Shown piece after piece: positions 25,492-33,921 of a stretch of DNA of 43,890 bases. The notes under the pieces were generated by a model. The model made no database searches. It saw nothing but the letters and a program-made list of their open reading frames with translations, and was not told where the DNA came from. Every line of letters starts with the position of its first letter. The first letter of the stretch is position 1. The stretch is from a virus: IMG/VR virus record IMGVR_UViG_3300036791_000819, positions 1-43,890 of that record; one strand, written 5' to 3'. The position numbers were made by a program, and so were the translations under genes.

Positions 25492-26160
25492 ATGGCGACC
25501 ATCACAGGCACACTTAAAACGTTTTATGAAGGTGACGTGGATGCAATCGCGACGATGGACATTATGCTGTGCAACTACGGAGCACAGGTGCCGCGCAGCA
25601 AGGGGCTGGCATTGCTTGCCGACGTTACGACCAAGGCGGTGAAGGTAGATCCGACCGCCGCCACATTCAGCATCACCCTCGACGGCAACGATGTGATTCA
25701 ACCCGCCGACACTTACTACACCATCACCATCAAGGACGGCAACGGCGACACCATCCAAGTCAATGCCTATGTCTTCCTCGACAGCCAGACGTACAACCTC
25801 AACACCGTGCAGCCGTTTGACCCTGCCTTACCCTTGATGCCGTTGCCGCCGCTGATTGTCAATGAAATGTTGACCGTGCCAGCCAGCGACCTGATGACCT
25901 TCGACGGCTCCAACTACACCACCTTCAAAACCGTCCTCCATAGTGACGTGCTACATGCGACTTGGAGCGGCATGGTTCCCGGAAATCTCTACACCTTCAT
26001 CATCCTCGAAGACGGAACCGGAGGATGGCAGTTCACTTGGGGGGCTACCGTACACAACGGAACCATGATTAAGCACGACCCCAACGCACAGACCGTGCAA
26101 ACCTTCGTGGCTGATACCGATGGGCAACTCTACGCCATCAGCGGAGGCGCGTACTCATGA
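25492..26160 (+). CDS. beta-rich tail protein, 222 aa
   Basis: The N-terminal half resembles the Ig-like domain that often opens phage tail-fibre proteins (ITGTLKTFYEGD; then a TYYTITIKDGNGDTI segment). The C-terminal half (about 150-215) has MVPGNLYTFIILEDGTGGWQF, which recurs in the next small gene. It is probably a tail-tip or fibre-attachment protein just upstream of the spike gene. Confidence 0.6.
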   Translation: MATITGTLKTFYEGDVDAIATMDIMLCNYGAQVPRSKGLALLADVTTKAVKVDPTAATFSITLDGNDVIQPADTYYTITIKDGNGDTIQVNAYVFLDSQTYNLNTVQPFDPALPLMPLPPLIVNEMLTVPASDLMTFDGSNYTTFKTVLHSDVLHATWSGMVPGNLYTFIILEDGTGGWQFTWGATVHNGTMIKHDPNAQTVQTFVADTDGQLYAISGGAYS

Positions 26161-26459
26161 CCAAGCGACCATACATGCTCTTAAGCTCATCCTCTCCCAT
26201 CATCTTCGATGGCACTTTGGCGCAGTGTTTTTTCGTGCATCTTCACAACAACGTGTCTACCGCGAAGGTGCGGAATGTAGCCCCCGGAGTTACCTATACC
26301 TTCGTGTTCGAGCAGGACAGTAAGGGAGGCCGCGCGTTCTTGTGGCCCCCGGAATGCCGCAACCCCTCCGACGTAGGACGCGACCCTAACCGAATTTCCG
26401 TGCATAACTACATCGGCAACGATGGCGGGTACTTGGACGCCACTATGCCGAGAACTTGA
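26157..26459 (+). CDS. small beta-rich tail protein, 100 aa
   Basis: It contains VAPGVTYTFVFEQDSKGGRAF, which aligns with the C-terminal domain of the preceding protein, so it looks like a stand-alone copy of that domain. ATGA overlap at the start. The tail-spike gene begins 12 bp after its stop. Confidence 0.6.
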   Translation: MTKRPYMLLSSSSPIIFDGTLAQCFFVHLHNNVSTAKVRNVAPGVTYTFVFEQDSKGGRAFLWPPECRNPSDVGRDPNRISVHNYIGNDGGYLDATMPRT

Positions 26460-26471
26460 AAAGGAGCAGTC

Positions 26472-29400
26472 ATGGCGACAGCGACGACGTTAGGCCCAAT
26501 CGGAATCAACCAGATCAACAACGTCTTCTATGTTGCCGATGAAGGCGGTTTCCCCAATATCCAAGCGGCAGTGGATTATGCGCAGCGATACAACGCGGGA
26601 GTAGGCCATATCGTTATCGTGCATGGCTACACCGGAAGCGAAGCCATGAGCAGCATTGTGCGCGGAGCCAGCGGAATCTACATCAACGACACGCGCTCCA
26701 CTTTAATGCAGAACTGGGAATGGAACTCCACCGAAGCCGTTTTCGTGCCCGCGGATTTTCAGCAATTATCCAGCGGGCAGTTCGGAGGCTTACTCAAAGG
26801 CTATGGTTTTGTGCCTCTGGATTTAACCGCGTCTCATACCTCCATCGGCACCGGCCACGACAATACAATTCCAGCGGTAAGCCTTATCAAAGCCAACAAC
26901 CCTGTCGATCAAAAACTATGGGTCATGGCGGCAGGGCCGACCAGTCTGTATTTCAGCGCAGCGGACGATTCAGGGCAAGACCACACTTGGATGCAGGTAA
27001 TGCGAACCGCAGCGGGCGCAGCCAGTAGCGTTATTGTCACCCCGCCAATGCAGGTAGGCGCACTTAGCAGCCAAGGTTCACCCGTCCGCACCTTCGCCAA
27101 CTCATCGGACGGAGGCGGAGGCGGAGGAACCGGAGGCGTCAACCCCGGCACTCAGGGGCAGTTATCGTTTTATGGAGAGGATGGGCCGCTTATCTCACCC
27201 TCACTCATCACCACCGATGTCGCAACCCAGTCAAACCTCACCATCCCCGCGCTTGTCACATCGGCGCAAGCGACCACAAACTATAGCACTTTTGCCGACC
27301 GCACCTCCGCAAACTGGGGATACACGCAAGAGCACGCCAATATGTCTGTCGGAGGCGCGGGCATCAACGTTGGCAGCCCTTGGAGCGTGAACTCAATCGG
27401 CTACGACACAATAGTGAGCGCACAGCGCGGCATCTCGCAAATCCGCGCTGCCCGAATGGATCGTTATGCTATAGGCGACACGGCGGGTCTTTACTATTAC
27501 GTCTACACCGATGGCGGAGCCGCCGCAGGGTCCGATGAAGGCGTGACTTTGCTATCGGGTCATGCGCGGGAAAACGCCGGATACTTCCACGGCACCGTCA
27601 AGACCACGACCGGATACGGCGATCAGGCACCAACCTATAACTTCACTTCCGGCAACCCGCACACCACCGATGGCGCATTCATGCTCAACATCAGCCTAGG
27701 GCAACTTGCCGGGAACTGGAACGGTGCGAGTGTCGTGACTTATATGGACACCGGCGCAGGGGCGACCTCCACTTTTCTTAATCAACTCCCCGTCACTAGT
27801 CTTGTCGTGACCGCAGCAGCGTGGAGCAGCACGATTAACTATGCAGCGGGCAACATTGTTTCGTCAGGCGGAAGCAACTACGTTAGTCTGACCTTCGGCA
27901 ACCATGGCTTTACCCCGGCTTCATCGCCCACCAAATGGGCGGTACTTCCGAGCGGACAGCTACCCATCAGCACCGCGATTGGAGTAGTGGATTCATCCTC
28001 GCTGCCCATCCCGCTCAACAACGCCCCGACCACGCAGCCAATTAGCCGAACGCTTAAGGTGAACTTGGTAAAAATCGGCGGAGCCTTCCCCGGCTTCGCA
28101 GTCAACGATGTTGTAACGGTTGCGGGTCTGAATTATCCCGAGCAAACCATCATCAGCGCAGCGTCTACCACAGGCACACAGCAGACGCTAACGATGAAAC
28201 TACGAAATCTCAACAATCAAGCCATACTCTTCAAGGGCGGAATCCAAGGCCAATACATCTCGATGGATGCCAACCTTGCATTTTCCGGCATGAGGAGTAG
28301 CTATTATGCCCTTGGCAGCCAAACCGGAACCGACCTCATCTATGCATTGAACGTGAACGGCAACGTAGCCGGGAACACTTTGCCGCAACTAACCTGTGAA
28401 GCCGCGACCGCGAGCGGGGCAGGGTCAGGTTTTCATCTCTATCCGGGCGCGGAGGTTATCTGCAACCCAACCATTAACTATGACGGAACCTTGGAGCAAA
28501 ACGGTGTGCGCTGGCAAGTAGGTGACACCGTAGAAAACCCCCACTACCCGGCCTTCACCGGAGCAGCAATCGGAATGAATAAATACCAGCAGACCCCTTG
28601 CCCCAACTCAGGAGCGACCAGTGGTTTTGCAATAGAACTGAGCGGGCCCGGATTCGCAGGACGCCCAGCCGCCGCGATATTCATCCGTTCGGAATCGCCC
28701 TCCACATGGTTCTATGGCGATGGCGGACCAGTGCAAGCCCCGCAAGCCATACAGCTAGTCGGCTACTACTCTTCAGGACTCAACATGAGCAATGGGCCAC
28801 AGCCGGAGGGAGCTTGCCTATGGATACAAGCCCCATCCTCACCCACGACCAACCCGAATGCCCCCGTCAATCTCGTTCATATTGACTACAACTCAAGCGG
28901 CAACCTAACTTACTATCCCGCAGCCGGTAACCTCGGAACGTGGCTCTTCAGCGGAAGTTCAACCATATCGGCACAAGCGGCATCGTTCAACAGTGGCCAG
29001 TTCCAACTTTACGGAGCCTATGACCACAGCGTAATAATTTTCAACCCGCAGGATGGCAGCGGCGCGGGAAACCCGCGACAAATCTACTCACACGCCTACC
29101 CTCCAGACTTTGCCACCTTCTACGACACTAACCATGATGGCGCACACATATTCCGCAGCGCCCCCTATGGCGGCACGGTGTATACCATCATGTCTTGCGA
29201 CCAAAACGGGTTGACGGTTGCGCTAGGCGGGATCACGGCACCCACGCTCACGGCACCCACCAGCCTAACCACGCCCTTAATAGCTCTGACCAACAGCGCA
29301 GCAAGCGGCGGTGCAGCCGTCATACAGTTCAGCGCGACAGGAACAGGCCTCTTTCAGCTTGGCCTATGGGGAGCGGGCAACAGCGATGGACTGGCGGGAA

Positions 29401-29981
29401 TCCTTGGATTATTCAACAACGCCAAGGGCAATTTTGTATGGAGCACCAACCCCACCGGCGACGTTTTTTTCAATGTGCCTTTGACCAATGTTATAGCGGG
29501 AACCGGCGCAACCACGTCCATCACGGCAGCGGGTGTACTCACCGTGCCCACGATAGACACAACCTATCTAACCGTTGCAACCGACTTCGCAACACCCTAC
29601 GTTGGCGTGACTAATACCACGGTTGGCTCCGGCCCCGGTATCGATTTCACCGCAGCAGGAACCGATGTCTTCAGGTTTTACCTCTGGGGAACCGGCAACG
29701 GCGGCGGAACACCGGGAGCCTTTGCGCTGTATGACGCGACACGTGGCGGCATCATCTGGAACACCAACGCCAACGGCGATATGTTTTTCAATACGCCCAT
29801 CAGCGGTACCAGCAACGTTGCGGCGGGAGTAGGCGCACTAGCGCGGATCACGGCAGCGGGCTTGATCGACGCCACCGCTTACAGCGTGGCGGGTGTAGCC
29901 GGAGTAGCCAGCGGGAGCTTTACTACAGCGGACAGCAAGACCGTCACCGTCACCCACGGTTTAATCACCGCCATTGTTTAG
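26472..29981 (+). CDS. tail spike/fibre, 1169 aa
   Basis: This is the likely host-recognition protein and the longest gene of the window. Residues about 1-110 (FPNIQAAVDYAQRYNAG, HIVIVHG) look like the start of a beta-helix spike. Residues about 449-495 (WSSTINYAAGNIVSSGG to KWAVLP) form a small carbohydrate-binding-like module. Residues about 936-1020 and 1040-1130 are two copies of a Gly-rich repeat with FxLWGxGNxxG and ITAAG motifs. The end (FTTADSKTVTVTHGLITAIV) is typical of phage fibre C-termini. AAAGGAG precedes the ATG. Confidence 0.8.
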   Translation: MATATTLGPIGINQINNVFYVADEGGFPNIQAAVDYAQRYNAGVGHIVIVHGYTGSEAMSSIVRGASGIYINDTRSTLMQNWEWNSTEAVFVPADFQQLSSGQFGGLLKGYGFVPLDLTASHTSIGTGHDNTIPAVSLIKANNPVDQKLWVMAAGPTSLYFSAADDSGQDHTWMQVMRTAAGAASSVIVTPPMQVGALSSQGSPVRTFANSSDGGGGGGTGGVNPGTQGQLSFYGEDGPLISPSLITTDVATQSNLTIPALVTSAQATTNYSTFADRTSANWGYTQEHANMSVGGAGINVGSPWSVNSIGYDTIVSAQRGISQIRAARMDRYAIGDTAGLYYYVYTDGGAAAGSDEGVTLLSGHARENAGYFHGTVKTTTGYGDQAPTYNFTSGNPHTTDGAFMLNISLGQLAGNWNGASVVTYMDTGAGATSTFLNQLPVTSLVVTAAAWSSTINYAAGNIVSSGGSNYVSLTFGNHGFTPASSPTKWAVLPSGQLPISTAIGVVDSSSLPIPLNNAPTTQPISRTLKVNLVKIGGAFPGFAVNDVVTVAGLNYPEQTIISAASTTGTQQTLTMKLRNLNNQAILFKGGIQGQYISMDANLAFSGMRSSYYALGSQTGTDLIYALNVNGNVAGNTLPQLTCEAATASGAGSGFHLYPGAEVICNPTINYDGTLEQNGVRWQVGDTVENPHYPAFTGAAIGMNKYQQTPCPNSGATSGFAIELSGPGFAGRPAAAIFIRSESPSTWFYGDGGPVQAPQAIQLVGYYSSGLNMSNGPQPEGACLWIQAPSSPTTNPNAPVNLVHIDYNSSGNLTYYPAAGNLGTWLFSGSSTISAQAASFNSGQFQLYGAYDHSVIIFNPQDGSGAGNPRQIYSHAYPPDFATFYDTNHDGAHIFRSAPYGGTVYTIMSCDQNGLTVALGGITAPTLTAPTSLTTPLIALTNSAASGGAAVIQFSATGTGLFQLGLWGAGNSDGLAGILGLFNNAKGNFVWSTNPTGDVFFNVPLTNVIAGTGATTSITAAGVLTVPTIDTTYLTVATDFATPYVGVTNTTVGSGPGIDFTAAGTDVFRFYLWGTGNGGGTPGAFALYDATRGGIIWNTNANGDMFFNTPISGTSNVAAGVGALARITAAGLIDATAYSVAGVAGVASGSFTTADSKTVTVTHGLITAIV

Positions 29982-29989
29982 GAGACAAC

Positions 29990-30199
29990 ATGCAAGCAAC
30001 CCTCAGCGAACTCGAAATGACCAAGCTGGAAAACTTCGCGCTGAAACACACCAATCTGCAACAGGCAATACAGGCCAACCTCGGAGCCAGAGCCAAATAC
30101 ATTGCCGACATCGAGGCCGCGCATCCGGGTTGCCGCTTCAACGAACAGACCGGACAGCTTGTAGAACTAACCCCGGAAGCCGCCGCCGTCGAAGCGTAG
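29990..30199 (+). CDS. small helical protein after the spike, 69 aa
   Basis: Starts 8 bp after the spike stop with TAGGAG upstream. It is a helical, Ala/Leu-rich sequence (LENFALKHTNLQQAIQANLG). By position it could be a chaperone or trimerisation helper for the spike, but no family is recognised. It is the last gene before the late terminator. Confidence 0.6.
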   Translation: MQATLSELEMTKLENFALKHTNLQQAIQANLGARAKYIADIEAAHPGCRFNEQTGQLVELTPEAAAVEA

Positions 30200-30245
30200 T
30201 AAAATCAGAACACCGGTTTGTCTGCATTTGTTTTGCCCATTGTTT

Positions 30246-30296
30246 GCCCGCCCCCCTGAAGACTTGCCAAGGAGTCTTAAGGGAGCGGGCTTTTTT
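30246..30296 (+). terminator. strong intrinsic terminator of the late operon
   Basis: A two-part stem has outer arms GCCCGC (30246-30251)/GCGGGC (30285-30290) and inner arms AAGACT/AGTCTT, followed by T6 (30291-30296). The T-tract overlaps the stop codon of the convergent leftward gene. Confidence 0.85.
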
Positions 30297-30639
30297 ATTT
30301 GCGCTTCTTCGTGAAGGTGGGTTTATATCCACTGGCCATGCGATTACGCATCGCCGCTCGACTGGCATTCGAGCGCCGCCGCTTGGTGAGCGAGCCGCTT
30401 TGTGAAGCAATCGCACTCGCCACCTTCGGCGGCAACACCAGCCGGGTAAGCCCGGACTCATCCGCGCACTCCACAAAGATGTAATCGCCGTTCTCCTCAT
30501 GGCGCACGGTCTGAACGATGAAGGTCTCGGCGCGGCCCGTCAACGCCTGTACGACTTTCACGGTTGAAGGTTTGGTGGAGATGCAAACATCGATGAGGCC
30601 GCCGTACATCCGATCATACTTGCTAATTTGATTGTCCAT
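30295..30639 (-). CDS. basic hypothetical protein, 114 aa, possible regulator
   Basis: The ATG at 30639 has AGGAGTT about 10 nt upstream and a strong leftward promoter about 60 bp further up. The middle is beta-rich (TFIVQTVRHEENGDYIFVEC; TRLVLPPKVASAIA) and the C-terminal 40 residues are very basic (KKRRRSNASRAAMRNRM). It is the only leftward gene between 3.4 and 39.5 kb. The pattern is familiar from uncharacterised bacterial proteins. A nucleic-acid-binding regulatory role is plausible but inferred. Confidence 0.65.
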   Translation of the reverse strand: MDNQISKYDRMYGGLIDVCISTKPSTVKVVQALTGRAETFIVQTVRHEENGDYIFVECADESGLTRLVLPPKVASAIASQSGSLTKRRRSNASRAAMRNRMASGYKPTFTKKRK

Positions 30640-30682
30640 TTGTGATAGAGAACTCCTGAGTGAGATATAGACAGTATCCTGT

Positions 30683-30748
30683 CGGAATCCATTATATCAC
30701 AGGGGAATCCGTTGCGTCAACCGGGCGATTTTCTTGACAACGGAATCT
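30683..30748. promoter_or_regulatory. three GGAATC operator-like repeats in a divergent promoter region
   Basis: CGGAATCC (30683-30690), GGAATCC (30704-30710) and CGGAATCT (30741-30748) lie in the same direction, with starts 20 and then 38 bp apart. The first falls near the leftward transcription start, the second inside the leftward promoter spacer, and the third inside the rightward promoter spacer. A bound repressor could control both promoters. Confidence 0.5.
30691..30720 (-). promoter_or_regulatory. strong sigma70 promoter, leftward
   Basis: On the minus strand TTGACG (30720-30715), 18 nt, and a perfect TATAAT (30696-30691). It drives the 114-residue gene. Confidence 0.75.
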
Positions 30749-30761
30749 AGTGGAGTATCGT
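30734..30761 (+). promoter_or_regulatory. sigma70 promoter, rightward
   Basis: TTGACA (30734-30739), 16 nt, TATCGT (30756-30761). The predicted start point (about 30768) touches the ATG at 30769, so the first mRNA may be leaderless. Confidence 0.55.
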
Positions 30762-30768
30762 GGATGCT

Positions 30769-31014
30769 ATGACTAAAACCAAGATCAATTTTTACTGCCC
30801 CTCTGCCACCGTCAAAATCATCGATAAGATGGCCAAAGACGATCACCGCGACCGTACTTCGATGCTCAACAAAATCGTGGACGACTACATTACCGCACAA
30901 CACCCCACACCCAGCAACGGCACCGCGCCCAAGCGCAAGCGCCCAGCAATCGCAGGAGACGGCCCAACCGCAGAACGGATGCGTCAGGCCAGCAGAGAAG
31001 CAGGGCAGCGATGA
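30769..31014 (+). CDS. ribbon-helix-helix protein, 81 aa
   Basis: A basic strand KINFYCPSATVKIIDKMAK is followed by a second helix (RTSMLNKIVDDYITAQH), matching the ribbon-helix-helix fold of dimeric phage repressors (Arc, CopG). The C-terminal tail is basic and Pro-rich. ATG 30769 is chosen. GTG 30760 has GGAG upstream but overlaps the -10 element. It is the first gene after the divergent promoters, so autoregulation through the GGAATC repeats is a reasonable hypothesis. Confidence 0.65.
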   Translation: MTKTKINFYCPSATVKIIDKMAKDDHRDRTSMLNKIVDDYITAQHPTPSNGTAPKRKRPAIAGDGPTAERMRQASREAGQR

Positions 31015-31214
31015 CTAACCTACAGCTATTCCTCGCCATCGGCATCCCCTCCACCCTTGTCATTCTGTCTTGGCTATCGAACCGGCAAGACTTCCGCGAC
31101 CTATCCGCGAAGGTAGACCGCCACTACGAGAACTTCAACAACCAAGTTACGACCTTGCTAACGACGATTCACAATGTCGATACCCGCGTGGTCAAGCTAG
31201 AGGAGAAAAAATAA
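31011..31214 (+). CDS. small membrane protein with coiled coil, 67 aa
   Basis: An N-terminal hydrophobic segment (LFLAIGIPSTLVILSWL, residues about 5-21) is followed by a coiled coil (AKVDRHYENFNNQVTTLLTT to VVKLEEKK). This architecture is common in phage lysis-region and accessory proteins (spanin-like or holin-partner), but here it lies in the recombination/early region. ATGA overlap with the RHH gene. Confidence 0.65.
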   Translation: MTNLQLFLAIGIPSTLVILSWLSNRQDFRDLSAKVDRHYENFNNQVTTLLTTIHNVDTRVVKLEEKK

Positions 31215-31217
31215 GCC

Positions 31218-32561
31218 ATGCGAATCATTCGTCTGACCTCGGAAAATATCAAGCGCATTAAAGCCATCGACATCAGCCCCAACAAGCACATGAACCGCAT
31301 CAGCGGAGCCAACGGCGAAGGCAAGACCTCCGTACTCGACAGCATCCTATGGTGCCTCACCGGAACCTCTAAGGTGCAAGCGCAACCCGTCCGCAAAGGA
31401 GCAGGGAAGGGCAGGACTGAAGTAGACCTAGGCGACATCGTGGTTAATCGGCGCTTCTACGAAGGCGGGAACCGCAACGGAACCCTCGCTATCGAGAGCA
31501 AAACCAACCGCACCCGCTACCAGTCACCGCAAGCTCTACTCGATGGCTTCATGGGCAAAGTCAGCTTCGATCCGCTGGAGTTTTTGCGGATGAAGCCAGA
31601 GCAGCAATCTGAAGTGTTGCGCGGACTGGTAAAGCTGGACATCGACGTTGACGCGCTCGATGCCGCCAACAAAGCCGACTACCTCCGCCGCAGGGAGGCC
31701 AAGAAGGAACGCGATGCGCTGCAAATCCGCCGCGATGCCTTTGGTGTTCCCAGCGGCCTACCCTCAGAGCCGATTGACGAGAGCGCACTCGTGAAGGAAT
31801 TGCAAGAGGCCAGCGCCTATAACGCGGGCATCGAAGCTGAGCGGATACGCCGGAAGAACATCGAGAACACCCACGCCCAGCAGGTGCAAGCCATCGCAGA
31901 CAAGCGCAAGGAACTGGAGAACCTGAAGGCCGAGATAGCCAACCTTGAGGCCAACGCGAAACAGAGGGTTATCACGATGGCAGGCTGGAAGCCACTGGAG
32001 GAGCCGAAGAACGCGGAGGAGCTTGCCCAGCAGATCACCCACGCCCGTACTACCAACGCAGGCATCGAACGCCGCCGCCAGAGGGAAGGCTACGACGACG
32101 AGATTAACGCACTCGACAAGGAGATTGAAACGCTCAGCGACGCGCTAGACCAGCGCACCGCCATCCGCGCCAAGGCCATCAGCGAAGCGGAATTTCCCGT
32201 CCCCGGCCTAGCCTTTGGCGACAACGAAGTGTTCTATAACAACTTGCCCTTTGACCAAGCCTCAAACGCCGAGCAGATCAAGGCGAGCGTGGCTATCGGG
32301 ATGGCTTCAAACCCGGAGCTTCGCGTAATGCTCATCAAAGACGGGAGTCTATTGGATACCAAGAGCGTCAACGTGATTGCGGAGATGTGTGTCGAACAGG
32401 ACTTCCAAGTGTTCATGGAAGTGACCGATACTTCCGGTAAGGTTGGTGTCTACATCGAAGACGGAGAAGTGGTACGCGTCAACCCGGAGCCGGAGCCGAA
32501 GCCGAAGCCGACCAAGGCGAAGCGCAAGAAAGCCGAACCAGCACCAGCCCACGCGTCCTAG
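31218..32561 (+). CDS. SMC/RecF-like AAA ATPase, 447 aa
   Basis: The N-terminal SENIKRIKAIDI strand and the Walker A GANGEGKTS (residues about 31-39) are typical of RecF, SbcC and SMC heads. A central coiled coil (about 195-240 and 270-320) separates it from a C-terminal lobe with ASNAEQIKASVAIGMASNPE (signature-like) and VMLIKDGSLLD (Walker B region). It is much shorter than SMC proteins, like phage recombination ATPases. The C-terminal 30 residues are a PEPEPKPKPTKAKRKK low-complexity tail. It probably works on DNA ends in recombination or replication. Confidence 0.8.
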   Translation: MRIIRLTSENIKRIKAIDISPNKHMNRISGANGEGKTSVLDSILWCLTGTSKVQAQPVRKGAGKGRTEVDLGDIVVNRRFYEGGNRNGTLAIESKTNRTRYQSPQALLDGFMGKVSFDPLEFLRMKPEQQSEVLRGLVKLDIDVDALDAANKADYLRRREAKKERDALQIRRDAFGVPSGLPSEPIDESALVKELQEASAYNAGIEAERIRRKNIENTHAQQVQAIADKRKELENLKAEIANLEANAKQRVITMAGWKPLEEPKNAEELAQQITHARTTNAGIERRRQREGYDDEINALDKEIETLSDALDQRTAIRAKAISEAEFPVPGLAFGDNEVFYNNLPFDQASNAEQIKASVAIGMASNPELRVMLIKDGSLLDTKSVNVIAEMCVEQDFQVFMEVTDTSGKVGVYIEDGEVVRVNPEPEPKPKPTKAKRKKAEPAPAHAS

Positions 32562-32570
32562 AGGAGCAAG

Positions 32571-33197
32571 ATGGACAACGAACCAATAACAGGCCAGAGC
32601 GGAGCCGAGGAACCGGAGTGGGGCAATCGCCTCACCCCGGATGGTTCCGTTGTGTGGGAGCAGATGGGATGGCAACCCACACGGCCTAACAAATTCTACC
32701 CAGACGGCAAGCCGATCCTAGACGACGAGCTTATGGATGCGACGATGAAATGGGCGCTGCTGCTGGAGCAGCGCGACACGAACCGCATCGTAGGACAGAC
32801 CCGGACGCTCTACGGCGAGAAGCTGTCAACGGTTTGGCTTGGTCTCGACCACAGTTTCGGCACCGGCCCCCCGCTCATCTTCGAGACCATGCTTTTTGCC
32901 CCCACCAAGGACAAGAAGGCGAAGCTGGCATACATACTCGCGGTTGCCGCGAAGACCGTCACGCTGGACGAGGAAGCGGCCCACGACCACGAACAGGCGT
33001 ACATCAAGAAGCACTATCCCCACGACCAGCTACAACTCCGCTACTCCACCCGCCGCGAGGCTGAAGACTCGCACGAACGCTTGAAACTGCAATGCCTCAT
33101 CCCGCCGCGATGGAGGCACTTTATCCTTGGCCGAATCTGCGGCGATTCAACTTGGCTAGACTACGACGACGAGGTTAGAGAAGAATGGTGGAAGTAA
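32571..33197 (+). CDS. hypothetical protein next to the SMC-like ATPase, 208 aa
   Basis: Not recognised. It contains no nuclease motif I can identify. It has many charged residues, a short LLLEQRDTNRIVGQTRTLYG segment, and a C-terminal WRHFILGRICGDSTWLDYDD. Tight linkage to the ATPase (10 bp, GAGGAG before the ATG) suggests a shared pathway, perhaps as an effector subunit. Confidence 0.6.
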   Translation: MDNEPITGQSGAEEPEWGNRLTPDGSVVWEQMGWQPTRPNKFYPDGKPILDDELMDATMKWALLLEQRDTNRIVGQTRTLYGEKLSTVWLGLDHSFGTGPPLIFETMLFAPTKDKKAKLAYILAVAAKTVTLDEEAAHDHEQAYIKKHYPHDQLQLRYSTRREAEDSHERLKLQCLIPPRWRHFILGRICGDSTWLDYDDEVREEWWK

Positions 33198-33304
33198 CTA
33201 CACTGCTAGACAAACTGATAATGATTGCCAAGCTCCTGCCCCCAGAGATGCCCGAAGGAGAACACCGCTACGAGATGAACGTGATACCGGAATGGTGGCA
33301 CTGA
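33185..33304 (+). CDS. tiny hypothetical protein, 39 aa
   Basis: Starts inside the end of the upstream gene in another frame. Its TGA overlaps the next ATG (TGATG). The sequence is helical at first (TTLLDKLIMIAKLLPPEMPE) and ends in VIPEWWH. A relative of the 9-mer (GTAACTACA) lies within its first codons. The coupled overlaps support translation; function is unknown. Confidence 0.45.
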   Translation: MVEVTTLLDKLIMIAKLLPPEMPEGEHRYEMNVIPEWWH

Positions 33305-33462
33305 TGCAGCCGACCGACCGAGTACGCAACATCAAGGAGCCGCAGGTTGAGGCCACTATCGTTTTCATTGACGCTGAATTTGTGACCGTACTGGTAGACG
33401 GCTACGCAGCTTCCAACAGCTATGCGCGTGACCGATTCGAGCAGGAGTGGGAGATAATCTGA
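33304..33462 (+). CDS. small hypothetical protein, 52 aa
   Basis: Linked to both neighbours by TGATG overlaps. It is an acidic, beta-rich sequence (VEATIVFIDAEFVTVLVDGY) with a helical C-terminus. Not recognised. Confidence 0.5.
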   Translation: MQPTDRVRNIKEPQVEATIVFIDAEFVTVLVDGYAASNSYARDRFEQEWEII

Positions 33463-33779
33463 TGCCGTTTCCAACCACACTTCGAGCGATGCAGGAGACC
33501 GGATACCAGCGGCAGAACTACGCCCGCTGTAAAGGCTGTCACCGGCCTATCGAATGGTGGAGTACCCCGAGCGGCAAGGCAATCCCGATGGAGCCGATGC
33601 CGCAGGACGACAGCCCCACCGTGAGCCATTGGGCCACTTGCCCCAACTTGGAGGATTTCAGGAGGAGAAAAAAACCATGCAGCAGCAGCAGCCAGCAGGA
33701 CGACTCGCTACCACTCTTTCCCTCATCCGCGCCGCCGCAACTCGCCGTGAAGAACACCGAGAAAAAACGCAGCGACTAA
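33462..33779 (+). CDS. zinc-ribbon-like phage protein, 105 aa
   Basis: CKGCHRPIEWWSTPSGKAIP, then PMPQDD and HWATCPNLEDF, match a conserved small phage family in which CxxC and a later HxxxC bind zinc. The C-terminal part after the zinc site is polar and probably disordered. The start overlaps the previous stop (TGATG). The 3' third overlaps another frame that has its own ribosome binding site. Confidence 0.7.
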   Translation: MPFPTTLRAMQETGYQRQNYARCKGCHRPIEWWSTPSGKAIPMEPMPQDDSPTVSHWATCPNLEDFRRRKKPCSSSSQQDDSLPLFPSSAPPQLAVKNTEKKRSD

Positions 33780-33865
33780 CGCTAGACGCGCTGGAAGCGG
33801 CCAGCCTAAAGCGAGACCGAGATGGAGACAACCCGTTCCCACGACGGCCACGAACAGGAGCTTAA
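33677..33865 (+). CDS. small basic protein in an overlapping frame, 62 aa
   Basis: An ATG with AGGAGGAG about 9 nt upstream opens a frame that overlaps the last 103 nt of the zinc-ribbon gene. The product is basic and helical (LIRAAATRREEHREKTQRLT) with a Pro/Arg-rich end. The excellent ribosome binding site is the main support. Confidence 0.45.
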   Translation: MQQQQPAGRLATTLSLIRAAATRREEHREKTQRLTLDALEAASLKRDRDGDNPFPRRPRTGA

Positions 33866-33921
33866 TAACTACGGCCATGCGAAGCATGACGGAGATTCTA
33901 AACCGCAAAAAAAGGAGAACG

